Shown here one piece after another: positions 8,030 through 16,162 of a DNA stretch of 35,912 nt (position 1 is the stretch's first letter; the number at the start of each line of letters is the position of its first letter). A model generated the notes under the pieces. It searched no databases. It had not been told where the DNA came from and saw only the letters and a program-made list of their open reading frames with translations. Both the position numbers and the translations under genes were made by a program. The stretch comes from a virus, in IMG/VR virus record IMGVR_UViG_3300043219_000150, positions 1-35,912 of that record. One strand, written 5' to 3'.

Positions 8030-10302
8030 TAAATATGTCCTCCTTCACTCCATTTTGTATAAGTGGCCTGAGAGCTTGTTATCGCAAACGTTCCGGATAA
8101 TGTCGAAGGTTGCAAAGAGATCCATAATTCATCCCCATAAGCGTTTTCTCTTCTACTTATTATCTCTTCTAGATTTAAGTGTACATTAAACATTGACACC
8201 TCTCCGGCTATTATATCCTGTGTAACTGTTTCAACTATTCTTCCAGGAAGCAAAGCAGGTTCTGATGTGTAATATTCATCTATTCCGTTATCAGTTACCC
8301 AGGCTGCTCTAATAGTCCAAACTATTGTTTGTGTTTGGGTAGGTCTACCGGACCACTCCATTATTATAGGACTTGAAGAATCAAAATCAAAAGGAAGAAA
8401 ACCAGAAACTCCTGATTTATCCCCGGTTGCTGTAAACTTATTTTGAGTATAACCAACACCAACATCCTCATTAATATATAATTCTTGACTCTGCATGTTC
8501 CCCTCAAACGGTCTAGCAGCTGAAAAGTTTAATGCTAACTGGCCTATAGGTCGAGCTTTTCCAAAATATTCATTCCAACCATCTGCATTTATTTCTGTTC
8601 TATTAGTATGTAGTTTGAATTGTTCAAATATAGGGGCTGTAGTAATGTCTGTAACTATTCTAAATCTAATCCAGTAATAATCTGTACCTAATAACATAGG
8701 ATCGTTCTTTGTCCAGCTATCAATTGCAAGTTGTGAATTATATCTAATATGATGGCTTCCAATATCCTGAAAGTAATTGTTTGCATGTGGCCAATAATTA
8801 CCTAAAGAATCCACTTCCATTCCAGAAACTGCAACCCATGCAACACCATTCCAATATTCTATTATAATGTTTCCTGTACCTTGTACTGCTGCAGTTAATA
8901 CTTTCGTTTTAATTCCAAAATGTTCAAGTACATCTAATTCCCCGACTAAAGAACTGGATATATATATAGAATTATCTGCAATTATACCTGGGAAGGTGAA
9001 AGTAGAGGCACTTGCACTCCTTGCATCAATACTAACATCTACAAAAACACCTAATTCTGTTTTTGTATAAACAAACATCCCTCTAGTATAACTATCACCA
9101 CCTCCTATTGCTGACTCTACAGGCCTTTCTGGTAGTCCAACATGGAATTCTCCTATTACGTTAAACCCTGCATCATCTTCTTTAGTATCAAGTAAATAAG
9201 CATACATTTTAGATCCGGGAATAATAAATGAATTGTCTATTTCAGTAAACCCATTTCCTATTGTTGTTGAGTTCGGATTAAGTATATTAAAGTTAAACCC
9301 TAAACAAGCGCTTATTGTGGTGGAAAATAATGCAAGAATTATTCCAGTACCTACATTATTTATTCTAAAACCATCATTTTTTAAGTTAAATATCTGGTTT
9401 CCATCTATTCTAACCTGAGTATTATTACCCTGGACAACAATACCATCTACCATATTAACAAATCTTAAAACATGACCTGAAATACGACACCCATCATTAG
9501 CAAATAAACCGGTTGTTACATTAGGGCTTAAAGATTGAACCTCAGAAATACTACAAAGACTATTAACCCCTGTAATGTGCATTATTGTTTCAATAGTTGC
9601 AGAAATCCTAATTTTTAGATTATCTATAGATAAAACACCTGCAGTTACTGTAATAAGTTTGTCTGTGTTGGTTGTAGGAGTATTTGCAGCACAATTATAT
9701 AATTCAAGACCTGCAGATATATGATTCAAAAGAACCCCATTACTACAGTTTCTAAATACACAATCCTCTACAAGTAATTCACCCGGGGAGCTATGATTTA
9801 CAGCATAATTATTAGAACCTGTAACATTATCAAAGACAATACCTACAATATGTGCAAATCTAGCACCTATAAATAAATCGGTGGAAGTATTCAAAGGCTG
9901 TACAACTATAGAGTGTATTCCTATTGCTTCTATATTCACAAATTCCTTACACTGAATGGGATTATCTTCTATATAAACACCTGGAGCAATATCTATTGTA
10001 TATCTATTATTCGTACTATTATCCGTGATAAAGTTAATTGCTTCTTTGATAGTTAGAAAATCACCGCCTATCTTTGCAACAGTTATAACATTCCCATATT
10101 GTTTTTTAAGTTCGTGGATTTCACTAACTAGATAATTAGTCTTGGTTTCTATTGCACCAACTGCTACACCTATGTCTGTTTCACCAGCAGGTACTAAAGT
10201 ATTCATATATGTAATCAATCTTTCAAACTGTTTTAAGGTGTCATGATCCTTGAATACTTTAGCTAGTTGATCCCTGGTAACTTTTAATTTAATATCTGCC
10301 AT
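8029..10302 (-). CDS. Beta-helix tail fibre or needle-like protein
   Basis: A 757-aa protein at the place of the P22 tail needle gene 26 but three times longer. Residues 1-80 are charged and helical (MADIKLKVTRDQLAK... EIHELKKQYGN), a likely attachment coiled coil. About 85-360 is a pectate-lyase-type beta-helix with a DFLTIKEAINFI entry and rungs such as VEDCVFRNCSNGV. About 400-600 looks like a jelly-roll or carbohydrate-binding region (IEYWNGVAWVAVSG, YYWIRFRI), and the end is a further beta domain. Together with the tailspike at 1352-3430 it gives the virion two different beta-helix adhesins. A central fibre or needle role is inferred from order. Confidence 0.6.
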   Translation of the reverse strand: MADIKLKVTRDQLAKVFKDHDTLKQFERLITYMNTLVPAGETDIGVAVGAIETKTNYLVSEIHELKKQYGNVITVAKIGGDFLTIKEAINFITDNSTNNRYTIDIAPGVYIEDNPIQCKEFVNIEAIGIHSIVVQPLNTSTDLFIGARFAHIVGIVFDNVTGSNNYAVNHSSPGELLVEDCVFRNCSNGVLLNHISAGLELYNCAANTPTTNTDKLITVTAGVLSIDNLKIRISATIETIMHITGVNSLCSISEVQSLSPNVTTGLFANDGCRISGHVLRFVNMVDGIVVQGNNTQVRIDGNQIFNLKNDGFRINNVGTGIILALFSTTISACLGFNFNILNPNSTTIGNGFTEIDNSFIIPGSKMYAYLLDTKEDDAGFNVIGEFHVGLPERPVESAIGGGDSYTRGMFVYTKTELGVFVDVSIDARSASASTFTFPGIIADNSIYISSSLVGELDVLEHFGIKTKVLTAAVQGTGNIIIEYWNGVAWVAVSGMEVDSLGNYWPHANNYFQDIGSHHIRYNSQLAIDSWTKNDPMLLGTDYYWIRFRIVTDITTAPIFEQFKLHTNRTEINADGWNEYFGKARPIGQLALNFSAARPFEGNMQSQELYINEDVGVGYTQNKFTATGDKSGVSGFLPFDFDSSSPIIMEWSGRPTQTQTIVWTIRAAWVTDNGIDEYYTSEPALLPGRIVETVTQDIIAGEVSMFNVHLNLEEIISRRENAYGDELWISLQPSTLSGTFAITSSQATYTKWSEGGHI

Positions 10303-11706
10303 TTACACCGCCAATGGTTCAAGGTCTGCTTCTAGCCTGTGAATTGCTAAATATGCATTGCTATCCCCGGTAAATCTTTGGATTCTTGTATTTTTAAAAT
10401 AACCTTGTCTTCTCCATACAAGCCTTTTAAGACGTTCCCCTGCTTTACCTATAGATATTGTCCGGTCTTGGCTCCACGTCCTCCCATCAATAGAATAAGA
10501 TGTACTAATCACAGGATCTTCGAACCCTTGAACCCTTCCAGTTAAGGAAACAAGCTCTAAAGACTTAAAAAGAGCACCACGGCTTTCATTGTAAATTATC
10601 TTTGTACCAAACTCCCAGTAGACAACATCCCCGTAATGGCTGGATATATTATTATCAAGGACACCTATATTAGGACCCTCAGTATCTCCAATCTGCCAGT
10701 TATCATAACACCATATAACATCCCTAGCCCTGTATTGTTTAAACCCGGAAACAGAACTAGACATTTGATACCATACAGCCTGATTTAATTGTCTTGATGC
10801 TGACAAGTCATATACTAGAGTTCTGTCTGGTAATCTCACCCATAAAAAAGCGTGGCCTTTATCATTAAGCGATTCTAAAACAGATAATGACAGTTGTTCC
10901 TCTGTAAAAGTGTTTAAAATCTCGTCAATTTCTCTGGTACTTATTTTAATAGTATTTGAGTTAGCACCTAAATATATACCCGGGGCCTCATTTCTTCCGC
11001 TACCTAAAAATGCTATAGCTTCCTCATATACAACACTGCAGAATGTTCCTATAGATCCTCTTTGCAATTGAGCACCATTTATACGCTGGAAAGGGAAGTT
11101 CTCACCTCCCACATTATCAAATACCTCTATAGTGTACCTATTTACAGCGTAAATCTCGTTTCTATGCTTTAACAGTCCGTTAATTGGGTCTGGATCTATT
11201 TCAGAAGATCCGTACTTTAAAGGGTTAACAGCAAAGGGGTCATTTAATTCAGTTACTACTAAACTAATACCGTCTGTAGTCATAAAATAACCATCTATCC
11301 AGACAACATCCAAAACAGCACCTAAGTCCTCATCAGTGACCTCTGCTAATGTGGTACCCGTTAAATAATATAACTTTTCATTTGATGCAATAGCCAACCT
11401 GTCAAATGAATAATCCATAACAACTTTTAAACCATTGTTACCAACATCACCTATAATTGAAACATTCCCCTGATCATCTATTAAACAGAGGTTACTACCC
11501 ATAACTCTATAATGTTTACCATTCCAATTTATTGCCCCTCTGGATATACCTGGCCCCTCTCCGGTTTTAACAATCCCTTCAACAGGTCTAAGATATCCAG
11601 CACTAACACCAGTTTCTTGAACCACTGGCATCATATTGACAGGATAAGAGGTTTTATAGTCTGCATTCTCTCCGGTATAAACACCGTTTAATATTGGAAT
11701 TTTCAT
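10303..11706 (-). CDS. Tail protein, P22 gp10-like (packaged DNA stabilisation)
   Basis: A 467-aa protein closely matching the pattern of P22 gp10 (472 aa): an N-terminal 'PILNGVYTGENADY...YPVNMMP' segment, a 'GYLRPVEGIVKTG' motif, a repeated beta-propeller-like body with GINWNGKHYRV-type blades, and a C-terminal 'RLKRLVWRRQGYFKNTRIQRF' block. In P22 it forms the hexameric ring under the gp4 adaptor and holds the needle, sealing the packaged DNA. The gene directly follows the gp4-like and 160-aa genes. The ATG overlaps or abuts neighbouring genes, as is typical for this operon. Confidence 0.85.
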   Translation of the reverse strand: MKIPILNGVYTGENADYKTSYPVNMMPVVQETGVSAGYLRPVEGIVKTGEGPGISRGAINWNGKHYRVMGSNLCLIDDQGNVSIIGDVGNNGLKVVMDYSFDRLAIASNEKLYYLTGTTLAEVTDEDLGAVLDVVWIDGYFMTTDGISLVVTELNDPFAVNPLKYGSSEIDPDPINGLLKHRNEIYAVNRYTIEVFDNVGGENFPFQRINGAQLQRGSIGTFCSVVYEEAIAFLGSGRNEAPGIYLGANSNTIKISTREIDEILNTFTEEQLSLSVLESLNDKGHAFLWVRLPDRTLVYDLSASRQLNQAVWYQMSSSVSGFKQYRARDVIWCYDNWQIGDTEGPNIGVLDNNISSHYGDVVYWEFGTKIIYNESRGALFKSLELVSLTGRVQGFEDPVISTSYSIDGRTWSQDRTISIGKAGERLKRLVWRRQGYFKNTRIQRFTGDSNAYLAIHRLEADLEPLAV

Positions 11707-12188
11707 TATCCTATCCTATACCAGGTATTAACTGTAAGATCGTATTTAATAGTAAAATAATCATCTGCACCCATTGAAGTAGGAGCACCATGAACACCAT
11801 CAGAACCATTCAAGTTAATAGAAAAGTTTGTAATTTGTTGAGTAGTATTCATTATTACAATTTGTTTATCTCGTAACCCTGTATTTATGGGTAATGTAAT
11901 TGCACCATCTACAAAAGATGTGGAAGGTGTTAATATTAAATGTACATCTTCATTGTCAGCTAAAGGATCAAGTGCTATTTGAATATCAAAGTCATTTACA
12001 GAAGGTGCAGAGTATTGGGTGTTAGGTTCTGGTCTACCTGCTGCAGGGAAAACTAAGTTAGCTTGATACAATGCCAACATATTGGAGAATGAAGTCACAG
12101 CCCATTGACTGCCCTCTGAATCCCAAAAGAAATTTAAATCTGATGGCTTTGGGTCTGTTTTTCTTGGATATTTTCCGCAATTACTCAT
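11706..12188 (-). CDS. Hypothetical tail-region protein (160 aa)
   Basis: Begins MSNCGKYPRKTDPKPSDLNFFWD. The start at 12188 is preferred because GGGAG lies eight bases upstream; longer versions start with non-ATG codons inside the previous gene. The body is beta-rich with Asp- and Asn-rich turns (NTTQQITNFSINLNGSDG) and ends WYRIG. It lies between the gp4-like and gp10-like genes, overlaps the former by 8 bases, and its stop TAA shares one base with the next ATG. A small structural or adhesin-joint protein is likely, but no family was recognised. Confidence 0.6.
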   Translation of the reverse strand: MSNCGKYPRKTDPKPSDLNFFWDSEGSQWAVTSFSNMLALYQANLVFPAAGRPEPNTQYSAPSVNDFDIQIALDPLADNEDVHLILTPSTSFVDGAITLPINTGLRDKQIVIMNTTQQITNFSINLNGSDGVHGAPTSMGADDYFTIKYDLTVNTWYRIG

Positions 12189-12672
12189 CTGTCGGACTCC
12201 CTGAAAGATCAATACTTTCGTTTATTGGTGTTACTACTTTATCTACTGGCCCAGCTGAAAAAGCGTAATTATCTACTGATTTGTACCCGGCACCTTTTGG
12301 CATTGATGGTAATTGGTACGGGTGAGGCATTGCAGCACATGCAAACAGACTATTTAATGCAGCCTTTGCTGTTGATTTTGTATCCGGAGAAAGTAACTTC
12401 CCAAATGTCGGTCCTATTTTAATTGCAAGGTTTGTAACTACAGCCTCTACTGCTGATGCTGGGATATTTGAATCTTGGCTTAACTCCGATCCATTAGCCA
12501 TGGAAGATGATGGATAACCTAACATTATGCCTTTTAAAGTCCATCCTGCTATCATAGAATCCAATTTTCGCATTACACTCTCTGTTTCTGACGGGGTAAC
12601 ATCAAATGTATAATCAGCAATCCCAATCTCTTCTAATGCCTGGTTAACAAGTTCACGTTTTGTATAGCTCAT
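12181..12672 (-). CDS. Tail accessory factor, P22 gp4-like
   Basis: A 163-aa protein with the gp4 signature: 'TKRELVNQALEEIGI', 'SVMRKLDSMIAGWTLKGIMLGY' and 'SAVEAVVTNLAIKIGPTFG', the same spacing as the P22 gp4 helices (166 aa) and a similar Pro-rich 'PHPYQLPSMPKG' C-terminal part. P22 gp4 assembles as twelve copies below the portal, closes the channel and builds the base for gp10; the P22 protein also has reported muramidase activity. I see no clear catalytic signature here. The start ATG shares bases with the preceding stop. Confidence 0.85.
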   Translation of the reverse strand: MSYTKRELVNQALEEIGIADYTFDVTPSETESVMRKLDSMIAGWTLKGIMLGYPSSSMANGSELSQDSNIPASAVEAVVTNLAIKIGPTFGKLLSPDTKSTAKAALNSLFACAAMPHPYQLPSMPKGAGYKSVDNYAFSAGPVDKVVTPINESIDLSGSPTDE

Positions 12673-12860
12673 TAATACCCCCTTAATTGCATTACTTGTT
12701 GAGCATTTGCAAATCTTACTTTATCTTTTTTAATTGCTTTGTATTTAATTAAAATATCTGCATCCTCATCTGCCATTGTATTAGAAGAGGGAAAACCAGA
12801 GCTTACATAAAAAGTCTTTTTTTTATTCAATAATTTATTTGGTACAATCTTTAATCCCAT
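12672..12860 (-). CDS. Hypothetical small head-tail region protein (62 aa)
   Basis: A short basic protein, rich in Lys in its first third (NKLLNKKKTFYVSSGFPSSN), with a charged central segment (ADEDADILIKYKAIKK) and a QQVMQLRGY end. It follows the hairpin at 12872-12895 and precedes the gp4-like gene with a one-base TAATG overlap. There is no recognisable domain. Its position suggests a connector or head-completion role. Confidence 0.5.
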   Translation of the reverse strand: MGLKIVPNKLLNKKKTFYVSSGFPSSNTMADEDADILIKYKAIKKDKVRFANAQQVMQLRGY

Positions 12861-12871
12861 ATAAAACCTCT

Positions 12872-12895
12872 AAAGGGAGCCGTTAAGCTCCCTTT
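12872..12895 (-). terminator. Strong hairpin between 12904-13260 gene and 12672-12860 gene
   Basis: AAAGGGAGC, loop CGTTAA, GCTCCCTTT is a perfect 9-bp stem. On the minus strand it ends CCCTTTAGAGG, so the U-run is short: a weak terminator or an mRNA-stabilising or attenuating hairpin. The hexamer loop is shared with the hairpin at 1283-1305. Confidence 0.55.
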
Positions 12896-12903
12896 CATCT
12901 AAT

Positions 12904-13260
12904 TTACTGTTGTTTATCAAGTGCCTCTAACTTATCTATCAGAGATAAGAGATAGGTAACAAGAACCTCTTTTTTATCTCTAGGGTCATAATCTACACCA
13001 TCAAGACGACCGCCTGCTTTAATTTTATCCAACTCCGCCATTACCTGGTCTTTGGTTGGTTCCTTAGGTTTGGTTGGTTCCTTAGGTTTGGTTGGGAATA
13101 ATGCCTCTTGCATTGAATCAATGTAACCGGCCTCTATTGCAGTCTTATACTCTGCTTCATCTTTTACAAGTTTTGCCCCGTAAGTTTTATCCTTACCCCA
13201 TTTAATTGAACCCTCACCGGTATATAATGTTCTCGGGAAATAATTCTTCTTAAATTCCAT
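12904..13260 (-). CDS. Hypothetical small head-region protein with Pro-Lys repeats (118 aa)
   Basis: The N-terminal half (MEFKKNYFPRTLYTGEGSIKWG) resembles short phage head-completion or coat-accessory proteins. Residues ~56-68 carry two and a bit copies of the hexapeptide PTKPKE, encoded by the 18-bp tandem repeat at 13051-13096. The C-terminus is a charged helix ending KLEALDKQQ. The C-terminal half, 'MAELDKIKAGGRLDGVDYDPRDKKEVLV', looks like the small fold often seen in phage head-tail adaptor region genes. It is flanked on both sides by terminator-like hairpins. No catalytic residues. Confidence 0.5.
   Translation of the reverse strand: MEFKKNYFPRTLYTGEGSIKWGKDKTYGAKLVKDEAEYKTAIEAGYIDSMQEALFPTKPKEPTKPKEPTKDQVMAELDKIKAGGRLDGVDYDPRDKKEVLVTYLLSLIDKLEALDKQQ
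13051..13096. repeat. 18-bp tandem repeat (2.5 copies) in coding sequence
   Basis: The unit TTTGGTTGGTTCCTTAGG is present at 13051-13068 and 13069-13086, identical, followed by the partial copy at 13087-13096. On the coding strand it encodes the repeated hexapeptide PTKPKE. Exact identity suggests recent slippage; the copy number may vary between relatives. Confidence 0.9.
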
Positions 13261-13286
13261 AATAATTCCTTTTATTTATAAATAGT

Positions 13287-13307
13287 AAAAGAGGACTAAC
13301 AGTCCTC
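13287..13307 (-). terminator. Intrinsic terminator-like hairpin after the 199-aa head gene
   Basis: On the minus strand GAGGACT, loop GTT, AGTCCTC is a 7-bp stem, followed by TTTTAC. It lies between the stop of the 199-aa gene and the start of the 118-aa gene. The flank AGTAAAAGAGG is also present at the terminator at 13931-13957, so the two hairpins are probably related copies. Confidence 0.6.
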
Positions 13308-13317
13308 CTATAAAAAA

Positions 13318-13917
13318 TTACCCTACTCTATAAGTGATATAGGTTGCTGCTGCTGTTTTCTGAGTCCTAAAAACTCCAGTTGTTACAGTGGAAACAACTG
13401 CCACACCGACTAAAGTATGACCACTTGCAGCTGCTGTAACAGTAAAGTCATTAGCACCAAGTTTAATTAGTGACCAATCAAATGATTCACCTATTTCCAT
13501 CTCAATAGCTGCATCTAATACTGCACCAGTGGGAATTGTACCGGCAACAGTTGCTGCAGCAGATGTAACAATCCCGGCTAACATCATTGCAGCTGTTAAA
13601 GCTCCAGTTGTATCAAGAGCACCAGGAGCACCCTGACCTCTTAATCCTCTTCTTTCTATAATCACAGGGCCGGTACCAGTTTGATACAATGCTTCCTGTG
13701 TTCCTGACTCAATTCTAACAGTTGTCTCTGCTGCAAAAACAGATGAAACATACTCAGTCTCTGCTGCAATATCTACCAGTAATACAAATGAATCGGGTTG
13801 GTGTGTAAAGGTTTTAAGTTGATAGACCTTTACTTTCTCTTTTGAAAAGACCGCTAACTTATCAGCTGCATTTATTACTATGGTTACAGTTCCATTTTTA
13901 TGTAATTTAATTGACAT
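13318..13917 (-). CDS. Putative head decoration or minor head protein (199 aa)
   Basis: A strong GGAGG five bases upstream fixes the start at 13917 (MSIKLHKNGTVTIV). Residues 1-75 form a small beta-rich domain; about 85-125 are Ala/Gly-rich (GLRGQGAPGALDTTGAL); the end is a regular beta pattern with 'ASGHTLVGVAVVSTVTTG' and 'FRTQKTAAATYITYR', as often seen in phage proteins that decorate or form the capsid surface. It follows the coat gene directly but is set apart by terminator-like hairpins on both sides. Decoration is inferred from position and composition only. Confidence 0.55.
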   Translation of the reverse strand: MSIKLHKNGTVTIVINAADKLAVFSKEKVKVYQLKTFTHQPDSFVLLVDIAAETEYVSSVFAAETTVRIESGTQEALYQTGTGPVIIERRGLRGQGAPGALDTTGALTAAMMLAGIVTSAAATVAGTIPTGAVLDAAIEMEIGESFDWSLIKLGANDFTVTAAASGHTLVGVAVVSTVTTGVFRTQKTAAATYITYRVG

Positions 13918-13930
13918 AATTCCTCCATCA

Positions 13931-13957
13931 AAAGTAAAAGAGGGCAATAGCCCCCTT
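13931..13957 (-). terminator. Intrinsic terminator-like hairpin after the coat gene
   Basis: On the minus strand GGGGGC, loop TATT, GCCCTC (one G-U pair) is followed by TTTTACTTTT. It sits eight bases after the coat-protein stop. Partial termination here would keep coat mRNA more abundant than that of the downstream small head and tail genes. Confidence 0.65.
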
Positions 13958-13964
13958 AGTTAAA

Positions 13965-15242
13965 TTACGGTTGGTTAAAAATTATTATTCCTGATTGTTC
14001 AGGAGCTTTATTAACAACTCCAAACAGAACATCAACTCTAAATAAGGTCTCCATAGACTTAATGTCATACCATTTCTGGAATACAACTTCTAAACCATTC
14101 TCAAGTGTTGCTCTCATTACTGCTGCACCAGCATCTGCAGGTACTGCATAAGAACCAGGTAAGATCTCAATGGCATCATAAGACCAGAAAGGATTCATTC
14201 TAGTTGCATTTACATTTAACCAGGTAAAAGCTGCTGTAGCTGACTGAGTAGTATTAACACAGTTTTTGTATTGTTTCTCAGATTCTGCAGGAGAGGCAAT
14301 TTGTGCTGTAATCATAGGAGGAGTAATTGTTAATGTAACTCCACCACCCGGCACATCAATAACTCTAAAGGTTTTAAGCTCTCCAGTACTTTCCTTAGTA
14401 ATCTGGTGTACAGCTTCAATTCCTGCAACTGTAAAAGCATCACCAGCAACAATACCGGCAGAGTTATCTACAGTAATAACCTGGAATCTATTATCAACGT
14501 TTGATTTTTCACCAGTTACTGCAGTACTTTTTGCAGTAGGAACATAATATTGTGTAGCTGCATCCTGAGTATCCATAGTAGTTACACCACCACCTGCAGC
14601 ACCTAAAGCTCTAGTATAATCAAGCTTATATGTTTCAAAAGAAGCTATTTGACCAACATAAGACTTTTCATAAGCTTTTAATGCTTTACCATTTAAAGTC
14701 TCTCTAGCTGCAAGATTTCCAGCCATTCCGTTGTAATCTTTAGTTGATAATGCTAAGTATCTATCATCATAATAAATACCTTGAGAGTTCATCACCTCTT
14801 CAATTTTTGCAACATCATCATAACCAGTTGCTGCACCTGTGATAGGGACAACAAGAGAACCATGATATGATGCAATATTTAAAAGAGCAATATTAACATC
14901 TGAAGCAAGTTTTTTATAAGCTGCTCTACCAAGCCTTCCTTCCTGTTGAGCATCTCTAAGCTCTTTTGCATCCATTGTCCAGGATGAGTTCTTTTCAAAT
15001 GAAATGGTTGCAGGTACTGCTAACTGTGTTTTGTTTTTAAACCCAGTTGTTGACTGATCCATACCATCCTCAGAAGTCATAATATATTCTACAGGTCTCC
15101 ATATAACATCCCCTGTTCTAGCCATAGTAGTATCATCAGTACGATACTTAGTTACATTTCTTGACATTACAAGTTGATCTTCGAAACCCATTAATATTTG
15201 TTCCCAGGCAACTACTTCCTCTTCACTAAAATCGTTTGGCAT
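13965..15242 (-). CDS. Major coat protein, P22 gp5-like
   Basis: A 425-aa protein (P22 coat is 430). The match to the P22 coat family (PF11651) is visible throughout: 'TMARTGDVIWRPVEY', the later 'KELRDAQQEGRLGRAAYKKLASDVNIALLNIASYHGSLVV', and the inserted I-domain region with 'NVDNRFQVITVDNSAGIVAGDAFTVAGI' and 'FRVIDVPGGGVTLTITPP', then 'NATRMNPFWSYDAIEILPGS'. It adopts the HK97 fold with the extra telokin-like domain and builds the procapsid on the scaffold encoded just upstream. Codon use is Gly/Ala-rich compared with the early genes, as expected for the most abundant virion protein. Confidence 0.92.
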   Translation of the reverse strand: MPNDFSEEEVVAWEQILMGFEDQLVMSRNVTKYRTDDTTMARTGDVIWRPVEYIMTSEDGMDQSTTGFKNKTQLAVPATISFEKNSSWTMDAKELRDAQQEGRLGRAAYKKLASDVNIALLNIASYHGSLVVPITGAATGYDDVAKIEEVMNSQGIYYDDRYLALSTKDYNGMAGNLAARETLNGKALKAYEKSYVGQIASFETYKLDYTRALGAAGGGVTTMDTQDAATQYYVPTAKSTAVTGEKSNVDNRFQVITVDNSAGIVAGDAFTVAGIEAVHQITKESTGELKTFRVIDVPGGGVTLTITPPMITAQIASPAESEKQYKNCVNTTQSATAAFTWLNVNATRMNPFWSYDAIEILPGSYAVPADAGAAVMRATLENGLEVVFQKWYDIKSMETLFRVDVLFGVVNKAPEQSGIIIFNQP

Positions 15243-15254
15243 AATTATATCCTT

Positions 15255-16112
15255 TTATTTTTTATTTTGTTGTGATTTATTGTATGCATGTACTTTTGAG
15301 AAATTACCCGTTTTTATAGCTTCTTTCACTAAACGGGCTTTGACGTTATCAACTGCACCAGCAGTCCCACCACTTCCCTTAGTCCTCGGCTCTGGACCTG
15401 TTTTAGGTTTTCTTGTTGACACTTTTAAACTAGCCTCCATTTTTGCCACTGCAAAGATAAACTCTACATCATCTTTAATTGCTTTTAGTTCAGCAAGTTT
15501 CTTTGGATTTTTACCAAGAGCATAAACTAATTTAGCGGAATTTTTAGAACCTTGTAAAATTAAACCTTGCTTTGCTGTGCTAAGTGAATCCTTAACAACA
15601 TCTTCAACATCTTCGAAATCCTTAACTTTTAATTCAGTTTGGAATTGTGCATAGCTTGAAAGTTTCTCTTGCCATGCTTTGGTTTGAGTCTCTTGGGTTG
15701 ATGTTCTCTCAGCTTCTAGCCGGCCAACCTCTTGTTTCTTCTCAAACCATTTATCAGTCTCACTAGAAAGTTTATCCTCATCCCAACCACAATTTTCAAT
15801 AGTAGGCCTTTCACCTAATTCCACCGGCTTTTTCTCAGTGGCTTGTTTGTGCTCGAATTCTTTAATCTTTTTAGCTTGATCTCTATTTGCTTTTCTAAGT
15901 CCCTGGATAACAGAGGAATCTTGCACTGGTTCCTCTTCGTCCGGTTTCTCATCACCAAAGGTAATAACTATCTCTTCATCTTCCTCTTCAGATCCCTCTG
16001 AACCCTCATCTAAATTGTCGGATATTTCCTCAACAATCTCTTTTGGGTCCGTTGTTACTCCACCTGATTCCACATCATCGATAATTAAATCATCTTTGTT
16101 TTCTACAATCAT
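15255..16112 (-). CDS. Scaffolding protein
   Basis: A 285-aa protein at the P22 gene 8 position (P22 scaffold 303 aa). The start at 16112 is used because AAAGGAAG precedes it and upstream alternatives are non-ATG. The N-terminal 85 residues are strongly acidic (long runs of Asp and Glu), the middle is a long Lys/Glu helix, and the C-terminal ~70 residues are basic and Gly/Ser-rich, ending KVHAYNKSQQNKK, in keeping with the basic coat-binding helix-turn-helix of P22-type scaffolds. It would direct coat assembly and then exit. Acidic N-terminal half plus basic tail fits the family; sequence identity is low. Confidence 0.8.
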   Translation of the reverse strand: MIVENKDDLIIDDVESGGVTTDPKEIVEEISDNLDEGSEGSEEEDEEIVITFGDEKPDEEEPVQDSSVIQGLRKANRDQAKKIKEFEHKQATEKKPVELGERPTIENCGWDEDKLSSETDKWFEKKQEVGRLEAERTSTQETQTKAWQEKLSSYAQFQTELKVKDFEDVEDVVKDSLSTAKQGLILQGSKNSAKLVYALGKNPKKLAELKAIKDDVEFIFAVAKMEASLKVSTRKPKTGPEPRTKGSGGTAGAVDNVKARLVKEAIKTGNFSKVHAYNKSQQNKK

Positions 16113-16162
16113 TATATATCTTCCTTTCTCATGCGTCAAATTACACTACTGCATGGTAGTAG

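Noticed and set aside
16141-16162. Short inverted repeat ACTACT/AGTAGT between scaffold and portal genes
   Set aside because: Only six base pairs, no T-run, and the gap is too short to assign a role.
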